Shown piece after piece: positions 18,537 through 26,665 of a stretch of 64,000 nt of DNA. Source of the stretch: Corynebacterium singulare (GTDB lineage Bacteria; Actinomycetota; Actinomycetes; Mycobacteriales; Mycobacteriaceae); the NCBI RefSeq assembly GCF_000833575.1, contig NZ_CP010827.1, forward strand, positions 682,001 to 746,000. The letters run 5' to 3'. The notes under the pieces are model-generated. The model did not search any database, had not been told where the DNA came from, and worked only from the letters and a program-made list of their open reading frames with translations. The translations under genes were made by a program, and so were the position numbers. Position 1 is the stretch's first letter. Each line of letters begins with the position of its first letter.

Positions 18537-18987
18537 CGTGGTTCCTCTTTCTATTTCGGGCCTATGTGGCGGTGTGGTTCCCCGCGTGGTTCGCGGTTCC
18601 TTTCACTTAGAATTAAAGCTCCTGTCGCCCGCTTAAGGCTAGCTGACCAGCAGTTTTAAGCTTTATCCCCAGGTTTGCATCGCTTTGCATCCTGGTTCTA
18701 AGCTTCTGTTGGCTTTTGGGCGCTTTTTGCCTGAATTTGCATAGTTTGGCTCAGAAAGTAATGGGGCTGGGGGTGATTGGCGGGGGTGGGCACTCAGGAT
18801 TGAATGTCCGCGTCCTGGGGTTTTCGTTGGTGACGGGTCAACTATTGCCAAAACCTTGGGTACTTCTATAGAAAATCATGGATTGCTCCTGGGAAAGGAT
18901 AATTTGCACTTATGTGAAGGGGGTTGTGGGGTAGGGAGGGCGTCGGCAAGCACGGCGCCGAAATTGGGGCCAAATAGGGATCGATGA
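18537..18987. other. Intergenic region upstream of CAP gene, no gene recognised
   Basis: About 450 bp. The left part must hold the promoter and ribosome-binding site (AGAGGAAC just before the CAP start, minus strand). The remainder contains TTTGCAT-type repeats (18674-18690 and near 18735) and no open frame with protein character. I see no RNA gene that I can name. Confidence 0.4.
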
Positions 18988-19024
18988 AGCCCCGCAGTGC
19001 GCCAAGAGAACGCAGTGCGGGGCT
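18988..19024. terminator. Hairpin terminator downstream of betaine-binding fragment
   Basis: Arms AGCCCCGCA (18988-18996) and TGCGGGGCT (19016-19024), extended by a further near-palindromic GTGCG/CGCAG segment. It lies just beyond the 3' end of the minus-strand gene fragment, so it is probably a surviving part of the original gene's terminator. Confidence 0.65.
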
Positions 19025-19051
19025 CAGTTAGGTCAATAGGTGAGGGGTGTT

Positions 19052-19735
19052 CTACTTGATGTCCCCAACCACCTCCGGGTTGTCTTCCTCGAAGCCGTCG
19101 CGGGCCAGCCAGTGCGGGCCCTCAGTATCACCCAAGGTGCCCTTCGGATCCTCCAGATCCTTCACCGGGAACTTAGCGTTGGCCCAGAACGGACGCCACA
19201 GGGTGACAACGATGTCCTTCTCAGCGTCGGTCGCGGACTTCAGCTCAGAGAGCATTGCCGGGGTGGAGGAGGTGGACAGGGTGTAGCCGTCCAGCTCGTA
19301 GCCATCGATGGTCTCCTGGGAAGCCTTGGTCAGGCCAGCGCCCGGCTCGATGCCGACGATCTTGCCGTCGAAGCGGTCTACCTGGCCCTTGAGGTCCTCG
19401 ATGGAGTTGATGTCATCCATGTACTCCGGCACAGCCCAGGTTAGGCGGGCGTTCTCGTAGTAGGCGCCCAAGTCCTCAATCTTGTCGGAGTACTTGTCCA
19501 TGTACTGCTTGTGGGTGAACTCAGACCAGGCGGACGGGTAGATGTCGATGTCCGGGACTCTTATCTTTTCCACCGTGTCACGGCATTCAGGCTGCTTCAA
19601 TCTGAAAAGCAGGGTGTTGACAGGTCCTACTGAGATATAGGGGTGGTCATGTAGGCCCATGTGGGGAGCGCTCCCCATGCCTTCCTGCTGGGCATATGGT
19701 AGGTGGTGGGGTGATGCGCTTGTGTGCTGTGTCAT
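19052..19735 (-). pseudogene. Glycine betaine/proline ABC binding protein fragment (ProX/OpuAC type)
   Basis: A 227-aa frame, but only the part from about residue 62 (position 19552 leftward) looks like an OpuAC-type substrate-binding protein: IDIYPSAWSEF, LTWAVPEYMDDINSIEDLKG, IVGIEPGAGLTKASQETIDG, VVTLWRPFWANAKF, LARDGFEEDNPEVVGDIK. The first 61 residues, with no signal peptide, Pro/His rich, are unrelated. The N-terminal lobe of the family is missing, and the C-terminus stops about 20-30 residues early. Inference: both ends were lost, with the left half fused to unrelated DNA near 19552. No transporter partners are nearby. Confidence 0.75.
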
Positions 19736-19825
19736 TGCGGATAACGAAGCTGTAACAACTGCCTTGTGGTGCTGCCTAAGCGGTGTCAGCCCCCTAGACG
19801 TGGGTGGCTGATAGGCTCATGCGCC

Positions 19826-20692
19826 ATGGCTCTCTTTGACGCTCCGCTGCTTCTCGACGGCGGCCTCGGCACCCACCTAGAAACCCGCGGCCACGACATA
19901 TCTGGGCCCTTATGGTCAGCGCGGATTCTCCGCGAAGTGCCAGAGGAAATTCAGGCCGCGCATGCTGATTTCTTTGCTGCCGGTGCTCATGTGGCCACGA
20001 CTGCGTCCTATCAGGTGACGTTTGATGCTCTTGGTGAGGAAGCTGAAAGCCTCTTGCGCTGCAGTGTCTCCCTAGCTCGCGCTGCCGCTGGAAAACACCT
20101 CGTGGCAGCATCGATCGGACCGTATGGTGCTGGCCCCGGGGAGGGCACCGACTATGACGGTGCCTATGGCCTCAGCCGCTCCGAACTGCATCGGTGGCAT
20201 GCCCGCCGCGTGGCGGTGCTCGCGGATACGGATGCTGACTTTCTTTTGGCAGAAACCATCCCCAACGTCGATGAGGCTGCGGCTCTGCTCGAACTTCTTT
20301 CGGATCAACCAAAACCATTCGCGCTGAGTATTACCGGCGCTATCGCTGAGTCGCCGGCGAAGCTTGAGCAAGTGCTGGAGCTGGTCAGCGCTTTCCCCCG
20401 CCTGGGCGCTCTGGGTGTGAACTGCGTGAGAGCCCCAGGAGTTTTCCGCGTTGTGGAGACTTTGCGTAAGGGAACCGACAAACCCCTGCTGGCCTATCCC
20501 AATAGCGGGGAGGTCTGGGATCACGGTGCGCGTGAGTGGCGCCGTGCCGACTGTGATGTCCCCGGACTTATCGACACTGCTTCAGCGCTCCGCGAAGCAG
20601 GCGTCACCCTTTTGGGTGGCTGCTGCCGGGTAGGGCCGGACCTTCTTTGCCAGCTAGCGTACGATTTTGAGAAACCGCCTAAGGAGGAATGA
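19826..20692 (+). CDS. mmuM: Homocysteine S-methyltransferase
   Basis: 288 aa from the ATG at 19826. It is a Pfam S-methyl_trans-type barrel: [15 protein letters not shown] at the N-terminus, [32 protein letters not shown] (first zinc Cys) and [11 protein letters not shown] (paired zinc Cys). It transfers a methyl group from S-methylmethionine or a similar donor to homocysteine, giving methionine. Length matches MmuM. In-frame codons upstream (from 19766) lack a ribosome-binding site and family similarity. It overlaps by one codon part with a gluconokinase remnant (TGATG). Confidence 0.87.
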   Translation: MALFDAPLLLDGGLGTHLETRGHDISGPLWSARILREVPEEIQAAHADFFAAGAHVATTASYQVTFDALGEEAESLLRCSVSLARAAAGKHLVAASIGPYGAGPGEGTDYDGAYGLSRSELHRWHARRVAVLADTDADFLLAETIPNVDEAAALLELLSDQPKPFALSITGAIAESPAKLEQVLELVSAFPRLGALGVNCVRAPGVFRVVETLRKGTDKPLLAYPNSGEVWDHGAREWRRADCDVPGLIDTASALREAGVTLLGGCCRVGPDLLCQLAYDFEKPPKEE

Positions 20693-20820
20693 TGCATACG
20701 CGTGCCGTGATCATGGGGGTGTCCAGTTGTGGAAAGTCAACCGTAGGAGCCTTGCTCGCGGAACGGACGGGGCTTCCCTTTCGTGACGGTGACGATATGC
20801 ATCCAGCTTCTAACATTTAA
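20692..20820 (+). pseudogene. gntK: Gluconokinase N-terminal fragment
   Basis: 42 codons from ATG 20692: [19 protein letters not shown] (Walker A of GntK, with Ser where Gly is usual), then [15 protein letters not shown] and TAA. The true family continues with a KM.xG.PLxDxDR segment that is absent here or in any frame downstream. Its start overlaps the mmuM stop with a good AAGGAGGAA, so it may still be translated, but the product would be a dead kinase stub. Gluconokinase normally phosphorylates gluconate to 6-phosphogluconate. Confidence 0.85.
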
Positions 20821-20949
20821 CGGTAGCTGGAAAGGTCCCACGTTGGGAGGGCAACGATCGGGCCGATGAGAAGATGTATTCCACTTTCGCGACCGATATC
20901 AACCTTTTGGTTGGGGGTGCGGAATTTCCCTTGCTATACAGTGAGTTTC

Positions 20950-21333
20950 ATGAAGAAATCGTCCATTGTCGCCTGCGCCGCTGCGTTGGCTCTGTCCGTA
21001 TCCGCACCTGCAGCACAAGCTGAACTCACTCAGACTGAACGCGACCAGTTCCGCACAGATCCGGTGGGAGCCATCGCGTGGCAGTCCATTAAAGGATCTT
21101 CTGAAGGTCTTCGCGCCGACGGTGGATCGTTCACCGCAGCATCCTTCTTCTCCATGACGACGCCGGGGCAGAACATCGGCATGCCAGCGCTGCAGAACTG
21201 CGCGGAGCGCGTGGGCTCCTCCTCGCCGGCCGGCGGTGTGCGCTTCGTTGCTGCCGCTGTGTGCGCCACCTTCGATTCGAATTCCCGCAGTGAGGTGCAG
21301 CGCGCGAGCCTTCCTTCAATGCCGGTGCGTTAA
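20950..21333 (+). CDS. Small secreted protein of unknown function
   Basis: 127 aa. Clear signal peptide (KKSSIVACAAALALSVSAP, cleavage after AAQA). The mature part is about 100 residues with two Cys (in LQNCAERVG and AAVCATF) that could form a disulfide, and no motif I recognise. ATG at 20950 chosen; a GTG at 20941 is possible. It sits between the gluconokinase stub and a convergent mycolyltransferase-like gene. Confidence 0.65.
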   Translation: MKKSSIVACAAALALSVSAPAAQAELTQTERDQFRTDPVGAIAWQSIKGSSEGLRADGGSFTAASFFSMTTPGQNIGMPALQNCAERVGSSSPAGGVRFVAAAVCATFDSNSRSEVQRASLPSMPVR

Positions 21334-21344
21334 ATTCGCGGTGA

Positions 21345-21366
21345 GTCAGCTACACACGTAGCTGAC
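21345..21366. terminator. Hairpin between convergent genes
   Basis: Perfect 9-bp arms GTCAGCTAC/GTAGCTGAC around a 4-nt loop. No strong T tract on either side, so the terminator call is moderate. Confidence 0.6.
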
Positions 21367-21370
21367 CTGG

Positions 21371-22528
21371 CTACTCCACCCCGAGGGCCGGACCCACCGT
21401 GGCCCAGCTGATGGCTAACTCGCGGCGAAACAGTGCCCACGTGTGCCGCCCTGCGGGGAGTTCATAATAGTCAAGGTCAACTCCAGCTTTGGTTGCTGTC
21501 TTGGCGTAAAAAGAACTGCACCAATAATCCAATCGTTCATTGAGGCCCAGCGCTGGTAGGGGCGAGTCCTCCATGTCGACGTCGAAGTCTGCTGGACCAC
21601 CGCGTGAGACAATGACAAATGTTTTCCGTCCCCGCTGTTGATCGAGGTTGAGAATCGGCGAATGCTGTGCCCACGCTGGATCCCACGGCGGGCCAAAGGA
21701 GCGGGCCGGGTCAGTGCCGTAGAACGCTGCACTTGCCCATGCGAATGCCTGCGCGAGGACACCGGTGGTCGAGGGGCAGCCTGAGATGGAGCCAGCCACC
21801 TTAAAACGCGGATCAAAGGTGGCGAGTTCTAGGGCTGGGCCGCCAGAGTTGCTCACGCCCGCGATGCCGTCGCGGCCATTGCCGTGAAATTCGGCGTCGA
21901 TAAGCTGCGGGAGCTCCTTGGTCAGGTAGGTAGCCCACTTGTATTTTCCGTGTGTGTCGTGAGGCTGTGCCCAATCGGACATCATCGAACCATAGGCACC
22001 GCGCGGTGACACGACATTCACGTGCTTGTCCCGGAAGAACTCGGAGGCTCCGCCGCCGTCCCACCACAGTGCATCATCGCCGCCGCCTGCACCGCCCAGC
22101 AGATAATAGGTCGGGCGGGGCTGGGTATTCTCTATTCCCCCCGGTGGAAGGATAATGTCATTGGTAATGATGCGATCCATCGCTGGTGAATAGACCTTGA
22201 GCTTCCACACATTGTCCTGAATGTGTTTCAACTCGCGCAGTTGTGCCGGGGGTGCGTCCGCCGGTGGGTGTGTGGCCTCCGGTTTCACAACCGGGGCTCC
22301 GAGTTGCTGAAGCACGTGTCCCCAGGCGGCAAAGATATTCTCGCTGAAGAGCAAGGGCGCCAGCGGGCCCGTAGCGATGGGATCGAGAACAGTAGCGTAC
22401 TGATCAAAGTTGGCGACATCGCTGCTCAGCGTATCTACTGCTTGTGCGTGTGCAGGCTGGGTGTGGGCAGTAGAGAAGACTAGCCCCACTGAAAGAAGGC
22501 TGGCGAGTGCGGTACGAGAAAAATTCAC
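21371..22528 (-). CDS. Exported esterase of the antigen 85 / corynomycolyltransferase family
   Basis: 385 aa with a signal peptide (LASLLSVGLVFSTAHTQPAHAQA). Alpha/beta-hydrolase features: YLLGGAGGGDDALWW (oxyanion-region loop), VVSPRGAYGSMMSDW, nucleophile elbow IAGVSNSGGPALEL, LPALGLNERLDYWCSSFY, and catalytic His in PAGRHTWALFRREL. Known: Corynebacterium Cmt enzymes transfer corynomycolates to trehalose and arabinogalactan outside the membrane. The elbow GVSNSGG deviates from the common GxSMSG, and the protein has a long region before the core. Family placement is good; donor/acceptor specificity is open. Confidence 0.8.
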   Translation of the reverse strand: MNFSRTALASLLSVGLVFSTAHTQPAHAQAVDTLSSDVANFDQYATVLDPIATGPLAPLLFSENIFAAWGHVLQQLGAPVVKPEATHPPADAPPAQLRELKHIQDNVWKLKVYSPAMDRIITNDIILPPGGIENTQPRPTYYLLGGAGGGDDALWWDGGGASEFFRDKHVNVVSPRGAYGSMMSDWAQPHDTHGKYKWATYLTKELPQLIDAEFHGNGRDGIAGVSNSGGPALELATFDPRFKVAGSISGCPSTTGVLAQAFAWASAAFYGTDPARSFGPPWDPAWAQHSPILNLDQQRGRKTFVIVSRGGPADFDVDMEDSPLPALGLNERLDYWCSSFYAKTATKAGVDLDYYELPAGRHTWALFRRELAISWATVGPALGVE

Positions 22529-22641
22529 TATCTTACAATATCCAACGCACGTGAGACTCTAAGCGCTCGGCCTATGTGTCGGCGTCTCTTGGTGCACGGC
22601 GATCTGCCAGCGTTGGCGAAAGGCCCGCCCAGGGCATAGCG

Positions 22642-22674
22642 AAATCCCCGATCGCCTTGGGCGGTCGGGGATTT
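22642..22674 (-). terminator. Terminator of the secreted aerolysin-like gene
   Basis: 15-bp arms AAATCCCCGATCGCC (22642-22656) and 22660-22674, one G-U-type mismatch, 3-nt loop. It lies just past the 3' end of the minus-strand gene at 22740. Confidence 0.85.
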
Positions 22675-22739
22675 GCCTACTCTCTCACTGCCGGGCTACG
22701 CGCCGGCGGGCGCTGCACTTGAAAGGGGAGAGGGTGTTC

Positions 22740-24122
22740 TTAGAACAGGCCCTCAGCTGCCTTGCCAAAGTCGTTGACGGTGGCCTTGCGGGAGTCAACG
22801 TTCTGGTCGTTAGCGGTGGAGGTGTCGCCCTTCAGACGGGAAATCTGGGTGACCTCGATGTAGTTCTTGATGCGGCCTTCCTTGGTGTTGCCATCGCCGA
22901 AGTCCAGGTTGGCAACGCGAGCGGAGTCGCCAGCGTTAATCGGGTTAGCCAGGGTGACCTCGAAGGAGCGGGTGGAGGTAGCCTCGTTGAAGCCCAGGTC
23001 ACGGATGTGTGCACCGTTGGAGGAACGCGGGGTGATGAGGCGGTCAACGCCCTTCGGGCCCTCAGCGGTCTTCACGTCAACGCGGTACTGAACGGCCGGG
23101 AAGTCACCGTAGTAACGGTCGGTACCGACGTTCTCCAGGCGGAGAGCAACGGTGCCAGCGAAACCAGCGTGCTTTGCACCAGAGGTGGTCAGAACCGGCT
23201 TGAGGTCCAGCTTCTGCTTAGCCTCGTCGGTCTTGCCGTTGTCAACGTCTTCCTGGATCTTCTTGTCGGCAGCCTCTTCCTGCTTGCCCTCTGCCTCGGA
23301 GACAACCTTCTCCTCCGGAGCAACCTCGTTCTCCTTCAGAACCTCAGCGTCAGCCTCCGGGGACTTGGACTCCTCAACAACCTTCGGGTCGTTGACATCG
23401 GTGGTGTTCTGAGCGTCCTTGTTCGGAGCGTAGGAATCAGCGATGTCGTCGTACAGCTTGACGCGAACCTCGTTCTTCATCGGCTGCATCGCAGACCAGA
23501 AGGTCGGGGTGGACCAGGTGCCGTTCGGCTTGCAGTACTGCTGGGTACCGGTCATGTTGAGAACGCGGAAGCCGTAGGTAGCCTCACCGGTGTGGTTCGG
23601 CGGAACGTCGTACGGGCCGATGGACTGGCCAGCCTCCCAGGAGAGGGAGTAGGACGCGGAAGCGCCAATCTTGGTGGCAATCTGGTGGGAAACGCCGAAG
23701 GAGCCTTCAGCGCCCTTGCCGGAGCCCTTGCCGCCCAGGTTCATGGAGGTGGTCTCGGTGCGGTCACCGTTGACGGACAGGGAGATGGACTGGGACTTGG
23801 ACAGGTTCTGCTGCAGCGGAATGTCCTTCTTGGTCTGGTTGGTGGTGGAGATGGTGCCCACCGGCATGAAGTTGTCGGTCACCTTGTACACCACGGTGCG
23901 GTGGTCCTCCCACGGGTTGCAGACCGGGCGCGGGTTGAGGACGTTGGCCTTCATGTGGTCGGAGCCGTGGGTGGTGTGAACGATGGGGAGCTTGGCGTTA
24001 ACAGCCGGGGTCTCCGGGTAGGACTCGGTGTGGGTTGCTGCGGAAGCAGCCGGTGCGAGCAGGGCGGTGCCTGCAATCGCAAGGCTGGCAACGAGGCCAG
24101 CGGTACGACGACGCATGGTCAT
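22740..24122 (-). CDS. Secreted protein with aerolysin/ETX-MTX2-like central region, function unknown
   Basis: 460 aa from the ATG at 24122, which follows TCAGGAGAACA; an ATG 11 codons upstream is less likely. Signal peptide to about residue 28 (APAASA). Residues about 75-190 are Ser/Thr/Gly rich with alternating polar-hydrophobic strands: SQSISLSVNGDR, TTSMNLGGKG, a Gly-rich turn, then IGASASYSLSWEAG and GPYDVPPNHTGEATYGF. This pattern is like the pore-hairpin and flanking strands of aerolysin-type beta-pore-forming proteins. Two Cys occur (PVCNPW, QYCKPNG). Residues about 245-315 are Glu/Lys-rich and probably helical. The last about 130 residues look like another beta domain. Function is inferred from pattern only. 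Confidence 0.6.
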   Translation of the reverse strand: MTMRRRTAGLVASLAIAGTALLAPAASAATHTESYPETPAVNAKLPIVHTTHGSDHMKANVLNPRPVCNPWEDHRTVVYKVTDNFMPVGTISTTNQTKKDIPLQQNLSKSQSISLSVNGDRTETTSMNLGGKGSGKGAEGSFGVSHQIATKIGASASYSLSWEAGQSIGPYDVPPNHTGEATYGFRVLNMTGTQQYCKPNGTWSTPTFWSAMQPMKNEVRVKLYDDIADSYAPNKDAQNTTDVNDPKVVEESKSPEADAEVLKENEVAPEEKVVSEAEGKQEEAADKKIQEDVDNGKTDEAKQKLDLKPVLTTSGAKHAGFAGTVALRLENVGTDRYYGDFPAVQYRVDVKTAEGPKGVDRLITPRSSNGAHIRDLGFNEATSTRSFEVTLANPINAGDSARVANLDFGDGNTKEGRIKNYIEVTQISRLKGDTSTANDQNVDSRKATVNDFGKAAEGLF

Positions 24123-24531
24123 GATTGTTCTCCTGAATGAAAAAGTTTGGGGCAAATTGGTGACGCACTGTGGGCGCGCTGTGGTGCGCTGTATCGCTCA
24201 GTGCGTGACGAGATGCAACAATAAGGGCCTTTTCAGGATCGTGCACCCTGAGGATTGTTAATATTTTTGTACACCAAAGTGATTTTCGATAGGGTAACAC
24301 GCAGGTGAACAATTGGCTAAGAAAATTGCCTTTACCTCGTCTTTGCTAACTAGACCGTACTCTGGGGAAACGTCTTCTTGACCATTCGGACATCAACTAA
24401 AGTTTGACCTATGTCGGGGGTAAAAATAGGTCAACGAGAGGTGTCGAAACGAGGTTTGTGGAGCTGCAGGCTGCAAGCAAAATTGCGCCTGTTGACGCGT
24501 CAAGCTTAAAACCTGCTGAAGTTGACGGCGT
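24123..24531. promoter_or_regulatory. Regulatory intergenic region with inverted repeats upstream of the secreted gene
   Basis: About 400 bp. TTGACCTAT at 24404-24412 is matched by its exact complement ATAGGTCAA at 24426-24434 (13-bp spacer). A second perfect 12-bp palindrome, TTGACGCGTCAA, lies at 24492-24503. The first pair could be an operator or a weak hairpin; the second lies close to the 3' end of the CDF gene. The promoter of the secreted gene should be in the AT-rich part around 24240-24300. No gene seen. Confidence 0.5.
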
Positions 24532-25174
24532 CTAGTCCTCTTCGATTTCGGGGTCCTCGGCGCGGGCCTGTTCGAAGACTTCTGCTGCCGCGCGCACGTT
24601 AATGGCGCCAATGATGATGCCCACCACGATGTCGTGCCAGGGGCTTGCCCACACGATCATGAGAAGGCCTGCTGCAATGATCAGTATGTTTGCGGCTACG
24701 TCATTACGTGCGGCCAGCCACGCGCCGCGTGTGAGTGCCCCACCATGGCGCAGCTGAAGGAGGAGTACGGCGCACACGAGGTTGATGATCATGGCCGCGA
24801 CTGCTGTACCAGACAGTGCTAGAGGCTCTGGTACGGCACCGCTGATGATTTTCCATATCGCCATGCCAAATGACGCCAGTGCTGGAATCAGGATTAGTCC
24901 TGCTAGGCCGTAGCTTGCTTTGCGACGTCCCGTTGCCGACCAGTGCAACGCTGCCAGAACCAGCGCATTAATGAGAAAAGTCTTCGAGGAAGTCAGCGGC
25001 ATCCGCAAAAAGAGATGCCGAGCCAATGATGGAGGCGATGATGAACTCGCCAAAGAAGCCGATGAGGTTGAGCGCGGCTACCCACGCAACAATGCGCCGG
25101 GCCCGCTGGTCCAGCGAGGAGGAAGAGAGTTCTTGAGACACGCTTCTCAAGCCTACTGGGGGAAGCCTCGTCAC
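24532..25174 (-). pseudogene. Cation diffusion facilitator (CDF) family exporter, frameshifted
   Basis: Two overlapping frames together give one CDF-like membrane protein of about 213 aa. The first frame (from 25174) has the N-terminal helix and IGSASLFADAADFLEDF, ending at a TAA soon after. The second gives LINALVLAALHWSATGRR, four more hydrophobic helices and ASPWHDIVVGIIIGAINVRAAAE. Removing one base from the A4 run at 24976-24979 joins them into LEDFLINALVL. Known: CDF proteins export Zn or related divalent cations using Asp/His pairs; DAADFLED and SPWHDIVVG-type positions fit. It is either a real disruption or a homopolymer sequencing error. Confidence 0.72.
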
Positions 25175-25192
25175 CTAACCTTCGGCCCTAGA

Positions 25193-26560
25193 TTAATCCT
25201 TGATGATCACATCGTCTTCTCGGCGGTGCTTCTCACCGGCGAATCCGCCAAAAGCTGTAATGAGCGCTGTGACCGCGAGGATGACGATGCCGGGAGTGGA
25301 GCTTGGGGTCTCGTTGGAGGCATTCATGGCCGTGGCAAGGAAAGGTAGAAGGCCGGATACCGCTGAGGCGATGTTGGCGGAAATTGCAACGCCCGAGTAG
25401 CGCACGTTGGCGGGGAAGACCTCAGATAGGAGAACTCCCGACACGGAGTAGGTAATGGTCACCAATGACAGCCCGAGACAGACCGCCACGGTTAAGAATA
25501 CTGCGTTGCCCGTATCGATCATGGCCCACAGTGGCCAAGCCATGATTGCAGTGGCTAGGCCTCCGAAGCCAATGACCCGGCCGGGACCAATTTTCTCACC
25601 GAGGCGGCCGAAGATTAGGTTGATAAAGATCTGGCACACGGCTGCAATCAGGGTTGCATTGACAACGGTCTGGCGTTCGAAGTCCAATGCTGTTGTGGCA
25701 TAAGAGAGGACGTACGTACTCATCACGAAGAATCCACCGATGCCTAGGAATGCTGCCGCGGACGCTAGACATAGCTGGGGGAAGTGGTCGGTGAAGAGCT
25801 CCTTGAGCGAACCTTTGTGTGCGGCCTCGTCGGCCTCGGCCTCTTCCTCGAGGGCCTTGTAGACAGGTGATTCTTCAGCCTTGTTTCGAATCCACAGGGC
25901 TACGGCAAGGAAGGGGAAGGCAATAAGGAATGGGATGCGCCAGCCCCACGAGCTGATGGATGCGTCATCGAGCATGAGAACCAACGCGAAGACGCCGGAG
26001 GACATCAAGGTGCCGGCGGGGGAGCCGATTTGAACAAACGCGGCATAGCGGCCGCGTTTCTCGGCTGGTGCGTGTTCGATTGCCATGGTGGTTGCACCGC
26101 CCCACTCGCCACCAACTGCGATTCCTTGAAGGAGTCGCAGGATGACGAGTGCCATTGGTGCCCAGATGCCTATGGAACCGTAAGTAGGTAGAAGTCCGAT
26201 GATGCCCGTGGCGACGCCGATGACAATGATGGAAATGATCAGAGCTGGGCGCCGGCCCATTTTGTCGCCGATCTGCCCGAAGATGATGGCGCCTAGAGGG
26301 CGGGCGAGGAATCCAACTCCGAAGGTGGCGAATGATGCCAGGGTGGCCCCGGTACCGGACATACCGGTGAAAAACAGCTCGTTGAACACGAGAGCTGCGG
26401 CGGTGCCGAAGAGGAAGAAGTCGTACCATTCAAGCGCCGTGCCGACGAAGGCGGAACTAGCAATGCGGAGGACATCTGTGGAGTCGACCTGGATTTCTTC
26501 GGTGGCGGATTGCGCAGGCGCGGGTTGTTCCGGTGCGGTTTGGGGAGGGGGTGTGCTCAT
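25193..26560 (-). CDS. MFS transporter, metabolite:H+ symporter (MHS) type
   Basis: 455 aa, 12 hydrophobic segments. MHS-family marks: GTALEWYDFFLFGTAAAL at the first helix, GFLARPLGAIIFGQIGDKMG then RR between helices 2 and 3 (MFS signature), RLLQGIAVGGEWGGATT, and PFLIAFPFLAVALWIRNK. Relatives such as ShiA, KgtP and ProP import shikimate, oxoglutarate, betaine or small acids with protons. It ends 18 bp before the CDF gene region and starts about 105 bp downstream of the PucR regulator gene on the same strand. Together with the amidohydrolase and carbamoylase it may bring in their substrate (inference). Confidence 0.88.
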   Translation of the reverse strand: MSTPPPQTAPEQPAPAQSATEEIQVDSTDVLRIASSAFVGTALEWYDFFLFGTAAALVFNELFFTGMSGTGATLASFATFGVGFLARPLGAIIFGQIGDKMGRRPALIISIIVIGVATGIIGLLPTYGSIGIWAPMALVILRLLQGIAVGGEWGGATTMAIEHAPAEKRGRYAAFVQIGSPAGTLMSSGVFALVLMLDDASISSWGWRIPFLIAFPFLAVALWIRNKAEESPVYKALEEEAEADEAAHKGSLKELFTDHFPQLCLASAAAFLGIGGFFVMSTYVLSYATTALDFERQTVVNATLIAAVCQIFINLIFGRLGEKIGPGRVIGFGGLATAIMAWPLWAMIDTGNAVFLTVAVCLGLSLVTITYSVSGVLLSEVFPANVRYSGVAISANIASAVSGLLPFLATAMNASNETPSSTPGIVILAVTALITAFGGFAGEKHRREDDVIIKD

Positions 26561-26665
26561 AACAACGGCTCCTCGTGTGAGTTGGGTTACCTTGTGTGAT
26601 GATGTTAGATCCCCGTCACTCTACTGTGGAGGCGTTGTCGATGAAATTATGCAATGTCCCACTTG

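Noticed and set aside
19565..19735. Insertion sequence end as cause of the betaine-binding truncation
   Set aside because: The joined DNA has no recognisable transposase frame or terminal inverted repeat; it remains an unexplained junction.
22719..24140. 473-aa plus-strand open frame opposite the secreted aerolysin-like protein
   Set aside because: Gly/Leu/Val-rich shadow of a GC-rich gene; the minus strand has a signal peptide, ribosome-binding site and terminator.
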